From contig CAVXMG010000025.1 of assembly GCA_963762735.1 (NCBI GenBank), positions 409,858 to 473,857 of the forward strand: a DNA stretch of 64,000 nucleotides. The letters run 5' to 3'. Under the pieces are notes generated by a model. That model saw only the letters and a list, made by a program, of their open reading frames with translations, made no database searches and was not told where the DNA came from. Shown here one piece after another: positions 54,948 through 62,247 of this stretch (position 1 is its first letter; each line of letters begins with the position of its first letter). The position numbers were made by a program, and so were the translations under genes. The DNA is from DASXKD01 sp963762735. GTDB lineage: Bacteria; Actinomycetota; Actinomycetes; Streptosporangiales; Streptosporangiaceae.

Positions 54948-55015
54948 CCCCGGGCGAGTGGCAAGCATTCGTTGGTGGCGCCCACAACGGGGAATTCGAC
55001 CACTTCGGCAGGTAG
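54773..55015 (+). CDS. DUF397 protein, copy 1
   Basis: 80 residues from a GTG with AGGAGGTAAGGAC upstream. GLSWIKSSLSFSNSNCVEIA and VGVRDSKDPSGPVLRFTPGEW are the DUF397 core (W-K-S-S, N-C-V-E, V-R-D-S-K, W). DUF397 proteins are acidic partners of XRE-DUF5753 regulators. Here the nearest XRE genes are a remnant directly upstream and the intact gene 1 kb away. Identical in protein sequence to copy 3. Confidence 0.9.
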   Translation: MATSRLGDRPERSPEAGLSWIKSSLSFSNSNCVEIASLPGGGVGVRDSKDPSGPVLRFTPGEWQAFVGGAHNGEFDHFGR

Positions 55016-55077
55016 CCAGGTCGAATCGGGCAAGGCGCCATGCCGTCCTGCCCAGGGCTGGCCATTGATCAGGGCTT

Positions 55078-55115
55078 ACACGTGGGCCCCCCGGTTACCC
55101 GGGGGGCCCACGTGT
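55078..55115 (+). terminator. Very strong hairpin after DUF397 copy 1
   Basis: Perfect 17-bp arms (ACACGTGGGCCCCCCGG and its complement) around TTAC, 62 bp after the stop codon. Confidence 0.8.
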
Positions 55116-55267
55116 GTCTGCCCGCTTGCACTCGGAGCCCGTCTCCGCTGCTCCAGCGCTGGTCTGCCCTACTGGACAGCCTGTATGTGCGACCCCCCAG
55201 CTTGTCACCACCCATGCCACTCTCCCCGGGTACCGCCGGCGCCGGATAGGCACTCGCACCGCCCGTC

Positions 55268-55351
55268 ATGACGCCGTTCGGCCTGAACGGTGTCAAGAAC
55301 TCCCCGAAGACAACCGAATCGCACTGGTCGGGCGGCCAGTGCGAACCTTGA
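55268..55351 (+). pseudogene. Second XRE-DUF5753 remnant (C-terminal tip)
   Basis: 28 codons, TPFGLNGVKNSPKTTESHW then SGGQCEP, match the tail of the first remnant (APFDLGLCQERTPKTTESHW) and the intact gene. It marks the start of the second array unit. Nothing coding is visible in the stretch 55352-55769 before the second DUF397 gene; it is the duplicated spacer. Confidence 0.65.
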
Positions 55352-55944
55352 CGCCTTCTTGAGCCAGACCGCCCTTCACGGTCCTGGCGGCACACCGAGC
55401 CTCCGTCACAACCGGGATGTGTCACGCTTCGGTTGCCCGGGGCGCAGATGCCGCGAATTGGGCTCTTGGACTGGCCAGCTTGGTCGCGCGCCACTGGTCG
55501 CCGATCTTGGCGACCAGCAGGTCAACTGGGACTTTCCAGGCACCAGGGCGCACGAACAATGATCTTCTTTGGCGTGTTGACGGGTCGTCTGGATCCCGGT
55601 CAGCTACTCTCCCTTGATCAAAGGCCCTCGTACTTCACATAAGTACTAAGGAACCTCAAAAGTCGATGGTGTCTCAGTTTAGGCAGCAGAGACACTCAGT
55701 AGTCGATACCGTACTTTTCGTAGCCTCTACTTATGGCTACTCATCCTGGAACATTCAGGAGGTAAGGACGTGGCAACTTCTCAGCTGGGGGACCGCCCGG
55801 AAAGGTCGTCTGAGGCGGGTCTGTCCTGGATCAAGAGCTCTCTAAGCTTTTCGAACAGCAACTGCGTGGAAATTGCCAGCCTGCCGGGTGGCGGAGTCGG
55901 TGTGCGCGACTCCAAGGACCCCTCTGGCCCCGTGCTCCGGTTCA
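55304..55944 (+). repeat. Array duplication copy B
   Basis: Second copy of the unit at 54301-54947, running into DUF397 gene 2. The spacer before the gene has diverged more than the coding part, for example around 55720-55750. Confidence 0.85.
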
Positions 55945-56045
55945 GCTTGGGCGAATGGCATGCCTTTCTTGACGGCGAATGGCATGCCTTTCTTGACAGA
56001 GTGCAGAACGGAGCGATTCGGTCGGCTAGGCCGCTAGCAGGTTGA
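55770..56045 (+). CDS. DUF397 protein, copy 2, with internal duplication
   Basis: 91 residues. The first 58 residues match copies 1 and 3 almost exactly. The C-terminus then differs: a perfect 24-bp tandem duplication (55950-55973 and 55974-55997) doubles GEWHAFLD, followed by RVQNGAIRSARPLAG. The final W-x-x-F motif of DUF397 is thus present twice. GTG start with the same AGGAGG site as the other copies. The orphan membrane gene begins 35 bp later and may share the transcript. Confidence 0.87.
   Translation: MATSQLGDRPERSSEAGLSWIKSSLSFSNSNCVEIASLPGGGVGVRDSKDPSGPVLRFSLGEWHAFLDGEWHAFLDRVQNGAIRSARPLAG
55950..55997 (+). repeat. 24-bp in-frame tandem duplication
   Basis: Two identical 24-bp units encoding GEWHAFLD inside DUF397 copy 2. 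Perfect identity implies a recent slippage or recombination event. Confidence 0.9.
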
Positions 56046-56080
56046 TCGGCTTATGGCTGGGCTGGCGAAGGGTTGACGAC

Positions 56081-56665
56081 ATGACAGCAGACAGAGCCAT
56101 ACAGCTCATCCGGGATTTGGCGATAGCGCTCGGTGGAGGCCTTCTCAGCGGCCTCATCGCTTACTACGCCCAGCCCTATCTGGCCCTGACTCTCAGCGTA
56201 GGAGCAGCCGTGTGTATCTCAATTGCCCTAGGCACAGGGCTTGTCCGCCGCCGCCCGCGGCTCGTCCTGAAGATCCAGGGCACTCCGCTCTGGAAGAACC
56301 TAAACCAGTCATTCAGGATTATCATTGTTAGGGTCGAGGCCAAGAACAAGACCAGCGTGCCTATCGGACTCGAAGGTGCTGAGCTCACCTACGAGGCTTC
56401 TGGGATAGCCACCGGTAATGACCAGCTCAGTGATGAGATTGCTTGCGCCGTAGCGCAGACTGCAAGCTCCGACCAGTACTTTCCGCCACTGTCTGGTTTT
56501 ACCGAGATACCGGCCCATGGATCCATCTCAGGCTGGTTCATTGAAGCAGTCAGGCGTGATCCAGCCGGTGGGACCCCTAGGTGCATCATCACCTTGAAGG
56601 ATGAAATTGGCAGCCAGTACAAGGCAATCATTCCCGCGCAGCAAGCGCACATTCACTGGGGATAG
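56081..56665 (+). CDS. Orphan two-helix membrane protein
   Basis: 194 residues from ATG 56081 (GAAGGGTTGACGAC upstream). Two adjacent hydrophobic segments at about residues 9-28 and 32-52 (ALGGGLLSGLIAYYAQPYLAL; LSVGAAVCISIALGTGLV), then a soluble beta-rich domain with RIIIVRVEAKNKTSVPIGLEGAEL in parts and IPAHGSISGWFIEAV. That domain looks like an immunoglobulin-like or sandwich fold, facing the cytoplasm if the helices form a hairpin. I do not recognise a family. Codon use is less GC-biased than in neighbours, and it interrupts the DUF397 array, so acquisition is possible. Confidence 0.65.
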   Translation: MTADRAIQLIRDLAIALGGGLLSGLIAYYAQPYLALTLSVGAAVCISIALGTGLVRRRPRLVLKIQGTPLWKNLNQSFRIIIVRVEAKNKTSVPIGLEGAELTYEASGIATGNDQLSDEIACAVAQTASSDQYFPPLSGFTEIPAHGSISGWFIEAVRRDPAGGTPRCIITLKDEIGSQYKAIIPAQQAHIHWG

Positions 56666-56721
56666 GTCCTCAGGCCATCGCCTTAAATGCTAGCCGACAT
56701 TGCTGATTGCGGCTCCTTCGG

Positions 56722-57106
56722 CAGAGACACACAGTAGTCGCTAGTGTACTTTCCGTAGCTCATAGATCTGGCTACGACTCGAAGACATTCAGGAGGTAAG
56801 GACGTGGCAACTTCTCGGCTGGGCGACCGCCCAGAAAGGTCGCCTGAGGCGGGTCTGTCCTGGATCAAGAGCTCTCTGAGCTTTTCGAACAGCAACTGCG
56901 TGGAAATTGCCAGCCTGCCCGGTGGCGGAGTCGGTGTGCGCGACTCCAAGGACCCCTCTGGCCCCGTGCTCCGGTTCACCCCGGGCGAGTGGCAAGCATT
57001 CGTTGGTGGCGCCCACAACGGGGAATTCGACCACTTCGGCAGGTAGCCAGCGAATCGGGCAAGACGCCACGCCGTCCTGCCCGGGGCTGGCCATTGATCA
57101 GAGCTT
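56722..57106 (+). repeat. Array duplication copy C
   Basis: 385 bp nearly identical to 54691-55076 (copy A), covering the DUF397 promoter region, gene and following sequence. It is much closer to copy A than copy B is, suggesting a more recent duplication or gene conversion. Confidence 0.85.
56804..57046 (+). CDS. DUF397 protein, copy 3
   Basis: 80 residues, identical to copy 1, with the same GTG start and AGGAGG site. Upstream lies the shared CAGTAGTCGCTAGTGTACTT segment, the likely promoter. It follows the orphan membrane gene with no XRE remnant between. Confidence 0.9.
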   Translation: MATSRLGDRPERSPEAGLSWIKSSLSFSNSNCVEIASLPGGGVGVRDSKDPSGPVLRFTPGEWQAFVGGAHNGEFDHFGR

Positions 57107-57115
57107 GCGCGCGGG

Positions 57116-57141
57116 GCCCCTCGATCAACCGGGGGGCTTTT
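57116..57141 (+). terminator. Hairpin with T tract after DUF397 copy 3
   Basis: GCCCC and GGGGGGC flank TCGATCAACC, followed by TTTT. It is a different hairpin from that behind copy 1 although at the same relative place. The rest of 57142-57430 shows no convincing gene. Confidence 0.6.
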
Positions 57142-57430
57142 CGCGTATCTGCGGGCCTCTCGCGGAGGCGACGCTGCCCTAAGGGACCACACGCGGCTTC
57201 ATGACTCGCCGGAACTTCCCGGCCATGGCCGGTCCAGGCACCAGCTACGTCGAGGACGAAACTGAGCGAGAACGCGTCCTGCGACTCGCGGCCAAGAGCG
57301 GGACGTGCTGCTGGGCGGGGGTGGCTCACTCGGCGGGATTCTCGAAATTTGTTCGTTCCTGGTGTCGATGACGCGGTCCTCTAACCGTCTCCTAGGTGTC
57401 TCGAACCACCGAACGAAGGGAAGGGCTAGC

Positions 57431-57784
57431 GTGAAGTACATGCTGCTGATCATGGGTTTCCGCAAAGGCGAGGGCATGCCCCAGCCGCCGAGCAGCGGAG
57501 CGCCCTCGGCGGAGGAGTTCATGCAGTACCAGCAAGAACTCGGGCAGGCCGGTGTGCACGTCGACTCCGGCCTGCTCCACTCTTTTGAGGACGCCACCCA
57601 GGTGCAGGTCAACGATGCCGGCGAGCGACTGGTGACCAACGGGCCGTTCGCAGAGTCCCGCGAGTACCTGGGCGGCTATCAGATCATCGACGTCCCCGAC
57701 CTCGACGCAGCGCTTGACTGGGCGGCCAGGTGCCCGGGCGCGAAGTACGGGCGCGTCGAGGTGCGTCCGCTCGCCGAGTTCTGA
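57431..57784 (+). CDS. YCII/DGPF-domain protein, partner of the ECF sigma factor
   Basis: 117 residues from a GTG preceded by GAAGGGAAGGGCTAGC. KYMLLIMGFRKGEG opens, VTNGPFAESREYLGGYQIIDV carries the DGPF-like core (here NGPF), and VEVRPLAEF ends it. DGPF/YCII proteins are the fixed neighbours of group ECF42 sigma factors, which act without an anti-sigma factor. The sigma gene starts 11 bp downstream. Confidence 0.92.
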   Translation: MKYMLLIMGFRKGEGMPQPPSSGAPSAEEFMQYQQELGQAGVHVDSGLLHSFEDATQVQVNDAGERLVTNGPFAESREYLGGYQIIDVPDLDAALDWAARCPGAKYGRVEVRPLAEF

Positions 57785-57795
57785 GGACCAAGGCG

Positions 57796-59043
57796 ATGGG
57801 GCCGGCAGGCGAACCGATCGAGGCAGTGTTCCGAGAGGAGCGCGGCCGTCTGCTGGCCCTGCTCGCGGCCCGGTTCGGCGACCTCGATCTTGCCGAGGAG
57901 GTTACCGCTGAGGCCCTTCTGGCAGCGGTAGAGACCTGGCCACGCTCCGGGGTCCCGCGCGAGCCGCTGGCATGGCTGGCGACCACGGCCCGGCGTAAGG
58001 CCCTCGACCGGATCCGGCGGGACGCCACGCTGGCCACGAAGCTCGCCATTCTGCACGCCGATGCCGATCCGGCGCGCCGCACAGATCCGGTCCCAGAGCA
58101 CGAGCACATCCCCGACGACCGGTTGCAGCTCATGTTCGCGTGCTGTCACCCTGCTCTGGACCTGGACACGCAGACCGGACTCACCCTGCGCTATATCGCG
58201 GGCCTGTCCACCGCTGAGATCGCACAGGCCTTCCTCGTCCCGCCGTCGACCATGGCCCAGCGCCTCACCCGCGGCAAGCGCAAGATCCAGCAGAGCCGCA
58301 TCCCCTTCCGCGTGCCCGGCCCGGACGAGCTCGAAGGCCGTCTGGGCCTGGTCCTGCACGTCGTCTACCTCATCTTCACCGAGGGCTACGCGGCCACCAA
58401 CCACCACGATCTGGTCCGATGCGATCTGGTGGACGAGGCCATCCGACTCGCCCGTATCCTCCACCGGCTGATGCCCGGCGAGCCCCGGGTCACCGGCCTG
58501 CTCGCGCTCATGCTGCTCACTGACGCCAGACGTCAGGCCAGGGTCGATGACCGTGGCTTCGCCGTCTCGCTGGAAGACCAGGACCGCGGTCTCTGGGATA
58601 CCTCGATGATCGACGAGGGCGCCAGGCTGACAACACAGGCCCTACGCCACCACCCACCCAACAGCTGGTCCGTCCAGGCCGCAATCGCCGCGGTGCACGA
58701 CGAAGCGCCATCTGCTCTCCAGACCGACTGGCGCCAGGTGCGCCTGCTCTACGACGAGCTGTTCGCATTGACCCCGACCCCCGTCGTCGCCCTCAACCGA
58801 GCCATCGCGATCTCCTGGCATGAGGGCCCACAGGCCGGCCTCGACCACCTCGAAGCCCTCGCCGACGAACCCGGCCTGGCCCGCCAGCACCATCGGCACG
58901 CCGCCCGCGGCCACATACTCGCGAGACTCGGACGTCACACCGCCGCCGCAGAGGCCTACCGGCGGGCCAGCGAACTCGCCCAGACACCCGCCGAGATCGC
59001 CTACCTCTCGGCACGCGCCGAGGAGTACACCACGCCCGGCTGA
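57796..59043 (+). CDS. ECF42-like RNA polymerase sigma factor
   Basis: 415 residues. Region 2: IEAVFREERGRLLALLAARFGD and LAEEVTAEALLAAVETW, then PLAWLATTARRKALDRIRRD. Region 4: LTLRYIAGLSTAEIAQAFLVPPSTMAQRLTRGK in parts. The 200-residue C-terminal extension has TEGYAATNHHDLVR and LNRAIAISWHEGPQAGLDHLEAL, the TPR-like DUF6596 region needed in this group. The YCII gene upstream is the standard partner. ATG 57796 follows AAGGCG closely after the partner stop, so the pair is one operon. Targets unknown. Confidence 0.93.
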   Translation: MGPAGEPIEAVFREERGRLLALLAARFGDLDLAEEVTAEALLAAVETWPRSGVPREPLAWLATTARRKALDRIRRDATLATKLAILHADADPARRTDPVPEHEHIPDDRLQLMFACCHPALDLDTQTGLTLRYIAGLSTAEIAQAFLVPPSTMAQRLTRGKRKIQQSRIPFRVPGPDELEGRLGLVLHVVYLIFTEGYAATNHHDLVRCDLVDEAIRLARILHRLMPGEPRVTGLLALMLLTDARRQARVDDRGFAVSLEDQDRGLWDTSMIDEGARLTTQALRHHPPNSWSVQAAIAAVHDEAPSALQTDWRQVRLLYDELFALTPTPVVALNRAIAISWHEGPQAGLDHLEALADEPGLARQHHRHAARGHILARLGRHTAAAEAYRRASELAQTPAEIAYLSARAEEYTTPG

Positions 59044-59261
59044 ACAGCTACCCAGGTCTGGCCCCGGATCACGCGCGGCGCACGGGGCCCGGGCCTGTGC
59101 TCGTTGCGTATTGCAGAAATATCCCTGGCCTGAGGCGGCGCGGCCGCAGGCTGGCGGCGCCCGGCCCGGCGAGGAGCAGCCGGCCTCTTGACACGGCCTT
59201 TGCCAGCGCTAACGATGACGTCAATCCCAGGTTTCGGGGCCTGCGGGCTCAGGCACATTGG

Positions 59262-59292
59262 TGTTAGCGCTAACAAAATGTTAGCGCTAACA
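59262..59292. promoter_or_regulatory. Twin LacI-type operators upstream of the arabinofuranosidase gene
   Basis: TGTTAGCGCTAACA occurs twice as a perfect 14-bp palindrome (59262-59275 and 59279-59292), centres 17 bp apart; a partial copy AGCGCTAACG lies near 59207. This is the form of LacI-family operators controlling glycoside hydrolase genes in actinomycetes. The gap 59044-59443 holds nothing else recognisable. No LacI gene is in the window. Confidence 0.8.
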
Positions 59293-59443
59293 TCCATTCG
59301 CGACTGGCCCGCCAAGGCGCTGAGCTGGGCCGGAGTGGCGCGCGCGCCCGGCGAGAAAGGAGCGCTGTCTGGATAGCTGACCAGTGCCAATGGCACACCA
59401 GCCGAGCCATCAACCCGCAATGGCAATGGACGATGGGACGAAC

Positions 59444-60889
59444 ATGAACACACGCTTTTCCTTTCGCTTAACGATACTGACGGTCGTGCCGATGCTCCTG
59501 GGCGCACTGTCACTAGCTGGGGTGGCTGTGCCTGCCGCGCAGGCGGCATCCCTCCCGTGCGACATCTACGCCGCGGCGGGCACGCCCTGCGTGGCCGCAC
59601 ACAGCACCGTCCGTGCCCTGTACGCGAGCTACAACGGGCCCTTGTACCAGGTCAAGCGCGCCTCGGACGGAGCGACCACGAACATCAGCACGCTGAGCGC
59701 GGGCGGTTACGCCAACGCGGCGGCGCAGGACTCGTTCTGTGCGGGCACCACGTGCACGATCACGGAGATCTTCGACCAGTCACCGCAGCACAACAACCTC
59801 ACGATCGGGCCGGCTGGCGGGGCCGGCGGCGCGGACGTCGGCGCGAACGCCTCCGCGCTGCCGGTGATGGCCGGGGGCAACAAGGTCTACGGGGTCGACG
59901 TGACCCCCGGGGTCGGGTACCGCGACGATGCCACCACCGGGGTGGCGACCGGGTCGGCGGCGCAGGGTGCCTACATGGTCACCAGCGCCACTCACGTCAA
60001 CAGCGGATGCTGCTTCGACTACGGCAACGCCGAGACCAACGCCCGTGACAACGGCAACGGGCACATGGACGCGGTCTACTTCGGCACCTTGTGCTGGTTC
60101 CCCACGTGCAGCGGGAGCGGCCCGTGGGTGCAGGCGGACCTGGAGAACGGGCTATTCGGCGGGGGTAACGGCAACAACCCCAACAACCATGGCAACAACG
60201 CCGCGTTCGTCACCGCCCTGGTGAAGAACAACGGCACAAGCACGTATGCGATCAAGGGCGGCAACGCCGATTCGGGCGGGCTGACCACCTGGTACAGCGG
60301 ATCGCTGCCCACCCAGGGCGGCTACATCCCGATGCATCAGGAAGGAGCCATCATCCTCGGGATCGGCGGCGACAACAGCAACAGCTCTGCCGGGGACTTC
60401 TTCGAAGGCGTGATGACCGCCGGCTACCCGACGGACGCGGCCGACAACTCGGTCCAGGCCAACATCAACTCGGTCGGCTACGCATTCCCCAGCGGCACCG
60501 GCGTGACCGGTCCGATCGTGGCCGGTGACGACGCGTCGTCCTGCGTGGACAACAACAACGGCAGCGGCACGCCGGGAAACAAGGTGCAGATGTGGGCCTG
60601 CGACGGCAACACCGCCGCGCAGAACTGGACCGTGGCCAGCAACGGCACGCTGCAGATCGACGGCGGCTGCATGGACATCACCGGCGCCAAGACCGCCAAC
60701 GGCACCCTCATCGAGTGGTGGACCTGCAACGGCGGCGCCAATCAGCAGTGGCAGGCGGAGAGCGGGGAACTGGTCAATCCGGCATCAGGCAAATGCCTGG
60801 ACGATCCCGGATTCAACACCACGAACGGCACCCAACTGGTGCTGTGGACCTGCAACGGCGGCACCAATCAGCAGTGGCATCTCCCGTAA
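59444..60889 (+). CDS. Secreted GH54 alpha-L-arabinofuranosidase with ricin-type binding domain
   Basis: 481 residues. A signal peptide of about 35 residues ends in AAQAA. The GH54 catalytic domain spans to about residue 355: LPCDIYAAAGTPCVAAHSTVRALY in parts, QADLENGLFGG with the nucleophile (E234) and GIGGDNSNS with the acid/base (D310), the same 76-residue spacing as in characterised GH54 enzymes. The C-terminal 120 residues are a ricin-like beta-trefoil (CBM13) with QNWTV, QQWQA and QQWHLP repeats, in place of the usual CBM42. It would release arabinose from plant polymers outside the cell. Start chosen at MNTRFSF; upstream codons are not signal-like. Confidence 0.92.
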   Translation: MNTRFSFRLTILTVVPMLLGALSLAGVAVPAAQAASLPCDIYAAAGTPCVAAHSTVRALYASYNGPLYQVKRASDGATTNISTLSAGGYANAAAQDSFCAGTTCTITEIFDQSPQHNNLTIGPAGGAGGADVGANASALPVMAGGNKVYGVDVTPGVGYRDDATTGVATGSAAQGAYMVTSATHVNSGCCFDYGNAETNARDNGNGHMDAVYFGTLCWFPTCSGSGPWVQADLENGLFGGGNGNNPNNHGNNAAFVTALVKNNGTSTYAIKGGNADSGGLTTWYSGSLPTQGGYIPMHQEGAIILGIGGDNSNSSAGDFFEGVMTAGYPTDAADNSVQANINSVGYAFPSGTGVTGPIVAGDDASSCVDNNNGSGTPGNKVQMWACDGNTAAQNWTVASNGTLQIDGGCMDITGAKTANGTLIEWWTCNGGANQQWQAESGELVNPASGKCLDDPGFNTTNGTQLVLWTCNGGTNQQWHLP

Positions 60890-60912
60890 CCGGTGAGCCA
60901 GGAGGGCGTGTC

Positions 60913-60941
60913 CGGCTGCCGCGGTCCCAGCGGCGGCCGGC
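60913..60941. terminator. Hairpin between convergent genes
   Basis: CCGGCTGCCGC and GCGGCGGCCGG pair over 11 bp with one mismatch, just after the arabinofuranosidase stop and before the 3' end of the MmcQ-like gene. Confidence 0.5.
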
Positions 60942-60955
60942 CATGCCGGGCCTGT

Positions 60956-61348
60956 TCAGCCTGGCCCTGGGCCAGGCGAGCCACCCGCGTCAAGCTCGCG
61001 GGCGAGGGCCGTGGGGGCGCGCATCCGCCACGCGTCGGTCACCAGTTCGGCCAGGCGCGCGTGGTCCACCTCGGCCAGCCGCAGCATGACCAGCGGCCAG
61101 CCGTCGTACCCCGGCGTGGTGAAGAAGATCCCGGGCTCGCCGAGCAGCAGGGCCTGCTTCTCGGCCTCGTCGCCGACGAACAGGACCGCGATGTCGGTGC
61201 GGATGACCCGGGGCTTGCCCGGCTTGCGCTCGGGATAGGACCAGACGAACCCCTTGCCGCCCACCCGGAAGTCAAAGCCGTCGCTGTCGATCTCCTCCAC
61301 GCCGGGCAGGGCCACGGCGAGGCGGCGTACGTCGTCCTCGTCTGCCAT
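60956..61348 (-). CDS. MmcQ/YjbR-family protein
   Basis: 130 residues. VRRLAVALPGVEEIDSDGF, FRVGGKGFVWSYPERK and FFTTPGYDGWPLVMLRLAEVD in parts, then LAELVTDAWRMRAP, are typical of this small CyaY-like fold. Predicted DNA binding is by family annotation only. It follows a short DinB remnant on the same strand. ATG 61348. Confidence 0.9.
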   Translation of the reverse strand: MADEDDVRRLAVALPGVEEIDSDGFDFRVGGKGFVWSYPERKPGKPRVIRTDIAVLFVGDEAEKQALLLGEPGIFFTTPGYDGWPLVMLRLAEVDHARLAELVTDAWRMRAPTALARELDAGGSPGPGPG

Positions 61349-61372
61349 CGCGCTTCCTCCCGGCTGCGCACT

Positions 61373-61507
61373 TCAGGAGCTGACCGTGCCGTCGATCAGT
61401 TCCCTGATCAGGTCGGCGTGCCCGTTGTGCTGGGCGTACTCCTCGATCATGTGGTTGTAGATCCAGCGCCGGACCGACGAGCGTGGCTCCACCGGTTCCA
61501 CGCTCAT
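61373..61507 (-). pseudogene. DinB/DUF664 C-terminal remnant
   Basis: 44 codons from an in-frame ATG. YNHMIEEYAQHNGHADLIRE followed by LIDG matches the conserved C-terminal end of DinB-like DUF664 proteins, which are normally about 170 residues. Nothing upstream resembles the missing part, so this is a deletion remnant or an independently expressed fragment. It lies 24 bp before the MmcQ gene. Confidence 0.6.
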
Positions 61508-61591
61508 GAGGCCGCACGCTAGCAGCCGGGTGGCTGCCGGGCCCGTCGAGGGTTGCGCCCGGTCGCGCCGGCATCTGGCGGGAGCACCGGC

Positions 61592-61909
61592 CTAGGGCGT
61601 GGCCGGTCCCCGGACCGGAGGGACCAGGTCGACGTTGATGACCTGCGTCCTGGCAACAGCGCGGTCGCGCACGGTCGCCAGTGCCGTCCGCCGGCCGTCG
61701 GCCATGTATCGATCCAGCGCCGCTGCTGACGGGAACTCCAGGAACTGGATCTCCAGCGGCTGCCCGCCCTCACCGCTGCCCCTGGCACGCTGCAGCACCC
61801 GTCCCCCATGCCCGGGGACCAGGGCAAGGACCTGATCTTCGTAGGCGGCAAGAGCGTCCGCGGCACCGGGCCGCGCCCAGAGCAGCACACAGAGCGTCAG
61901 GCTCATCAC
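61592..61909 (-). CDS. DUF1330-family protein
   Basis: 105 residues (ATG 61909 or the next codon). LTLCVLLWARPGAADALAAYEDQVL, HGGRVLQRARG and EIQFLEFPSAAALDRYMADG in parts are the dimeric alpha-beta barrel signature of DUF1330. It is a distant relative of the broken gene at 24765. Function unknown. It stands alone, divergent from the acyl-CoA synthetase region. Confidence 0.82.
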   Translation of the reverse strand: MMSLTLCVLLWARPGAADALAAYEDQVLALVPGHGGRVLQRARGSGEGGQPLEIQFLEFPSAAALDRYMADGRRTALATVRDRAVARTQVINVDLVPPVRGPATP

Positions 61910-62057
61910 GCCGTCTCCGCAGCCTCAGGCCGCGGTCCGGGCCGCAGCAAGGTCAAAAGGGGACCAAACAAGCACCAAGGATGACATCTTGCGCAGTACG
62001 ACACGCCGGAACCGCCCATCCCTGCGCGGCTGCGATAGGCATGAACGTCACGTTGGT

Positions 62058-62071
62058 GCCCCTACAGGGGC
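62058..62071. promoter_or_regulatory. Small inverted repeat in the gap before the acyl-CoA synthetase
   Basis: GCCCCT-AC-AGGGGC lies in the 338-bp divergent gap 61910-62247. The near-palindrome GGTTACTATCGGGTAGCC is just before the synthetase ribosome site. Either could be an operator; no gene is visible in the gap. Confidence 0.25.
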
Positions 62072-62247
62072 CTCGTTGTCACATTCACGACAAACGTGGC
62101 GGCGCCGGTGAGCCCGGGCCGGGCCGGGGGTGCGCGCCGGGCAGCTTGCGGTGGAGGTGGTGACCACCCCGGCGGTCTTGACGACCGGGGCGGCGCAGTG
62201 GTCGGAATGGTTACTATCGGGTAGCCGGCAGATCAGGGAGGACGAGT

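Noticed and set aside
57201..57371. A 56-codon frame between the DUF397 array and the YCII gene
   Set aside because: No ribosome site, no recognisable domain, and an end in odd composition. It could be a remnant but cannot be supported.
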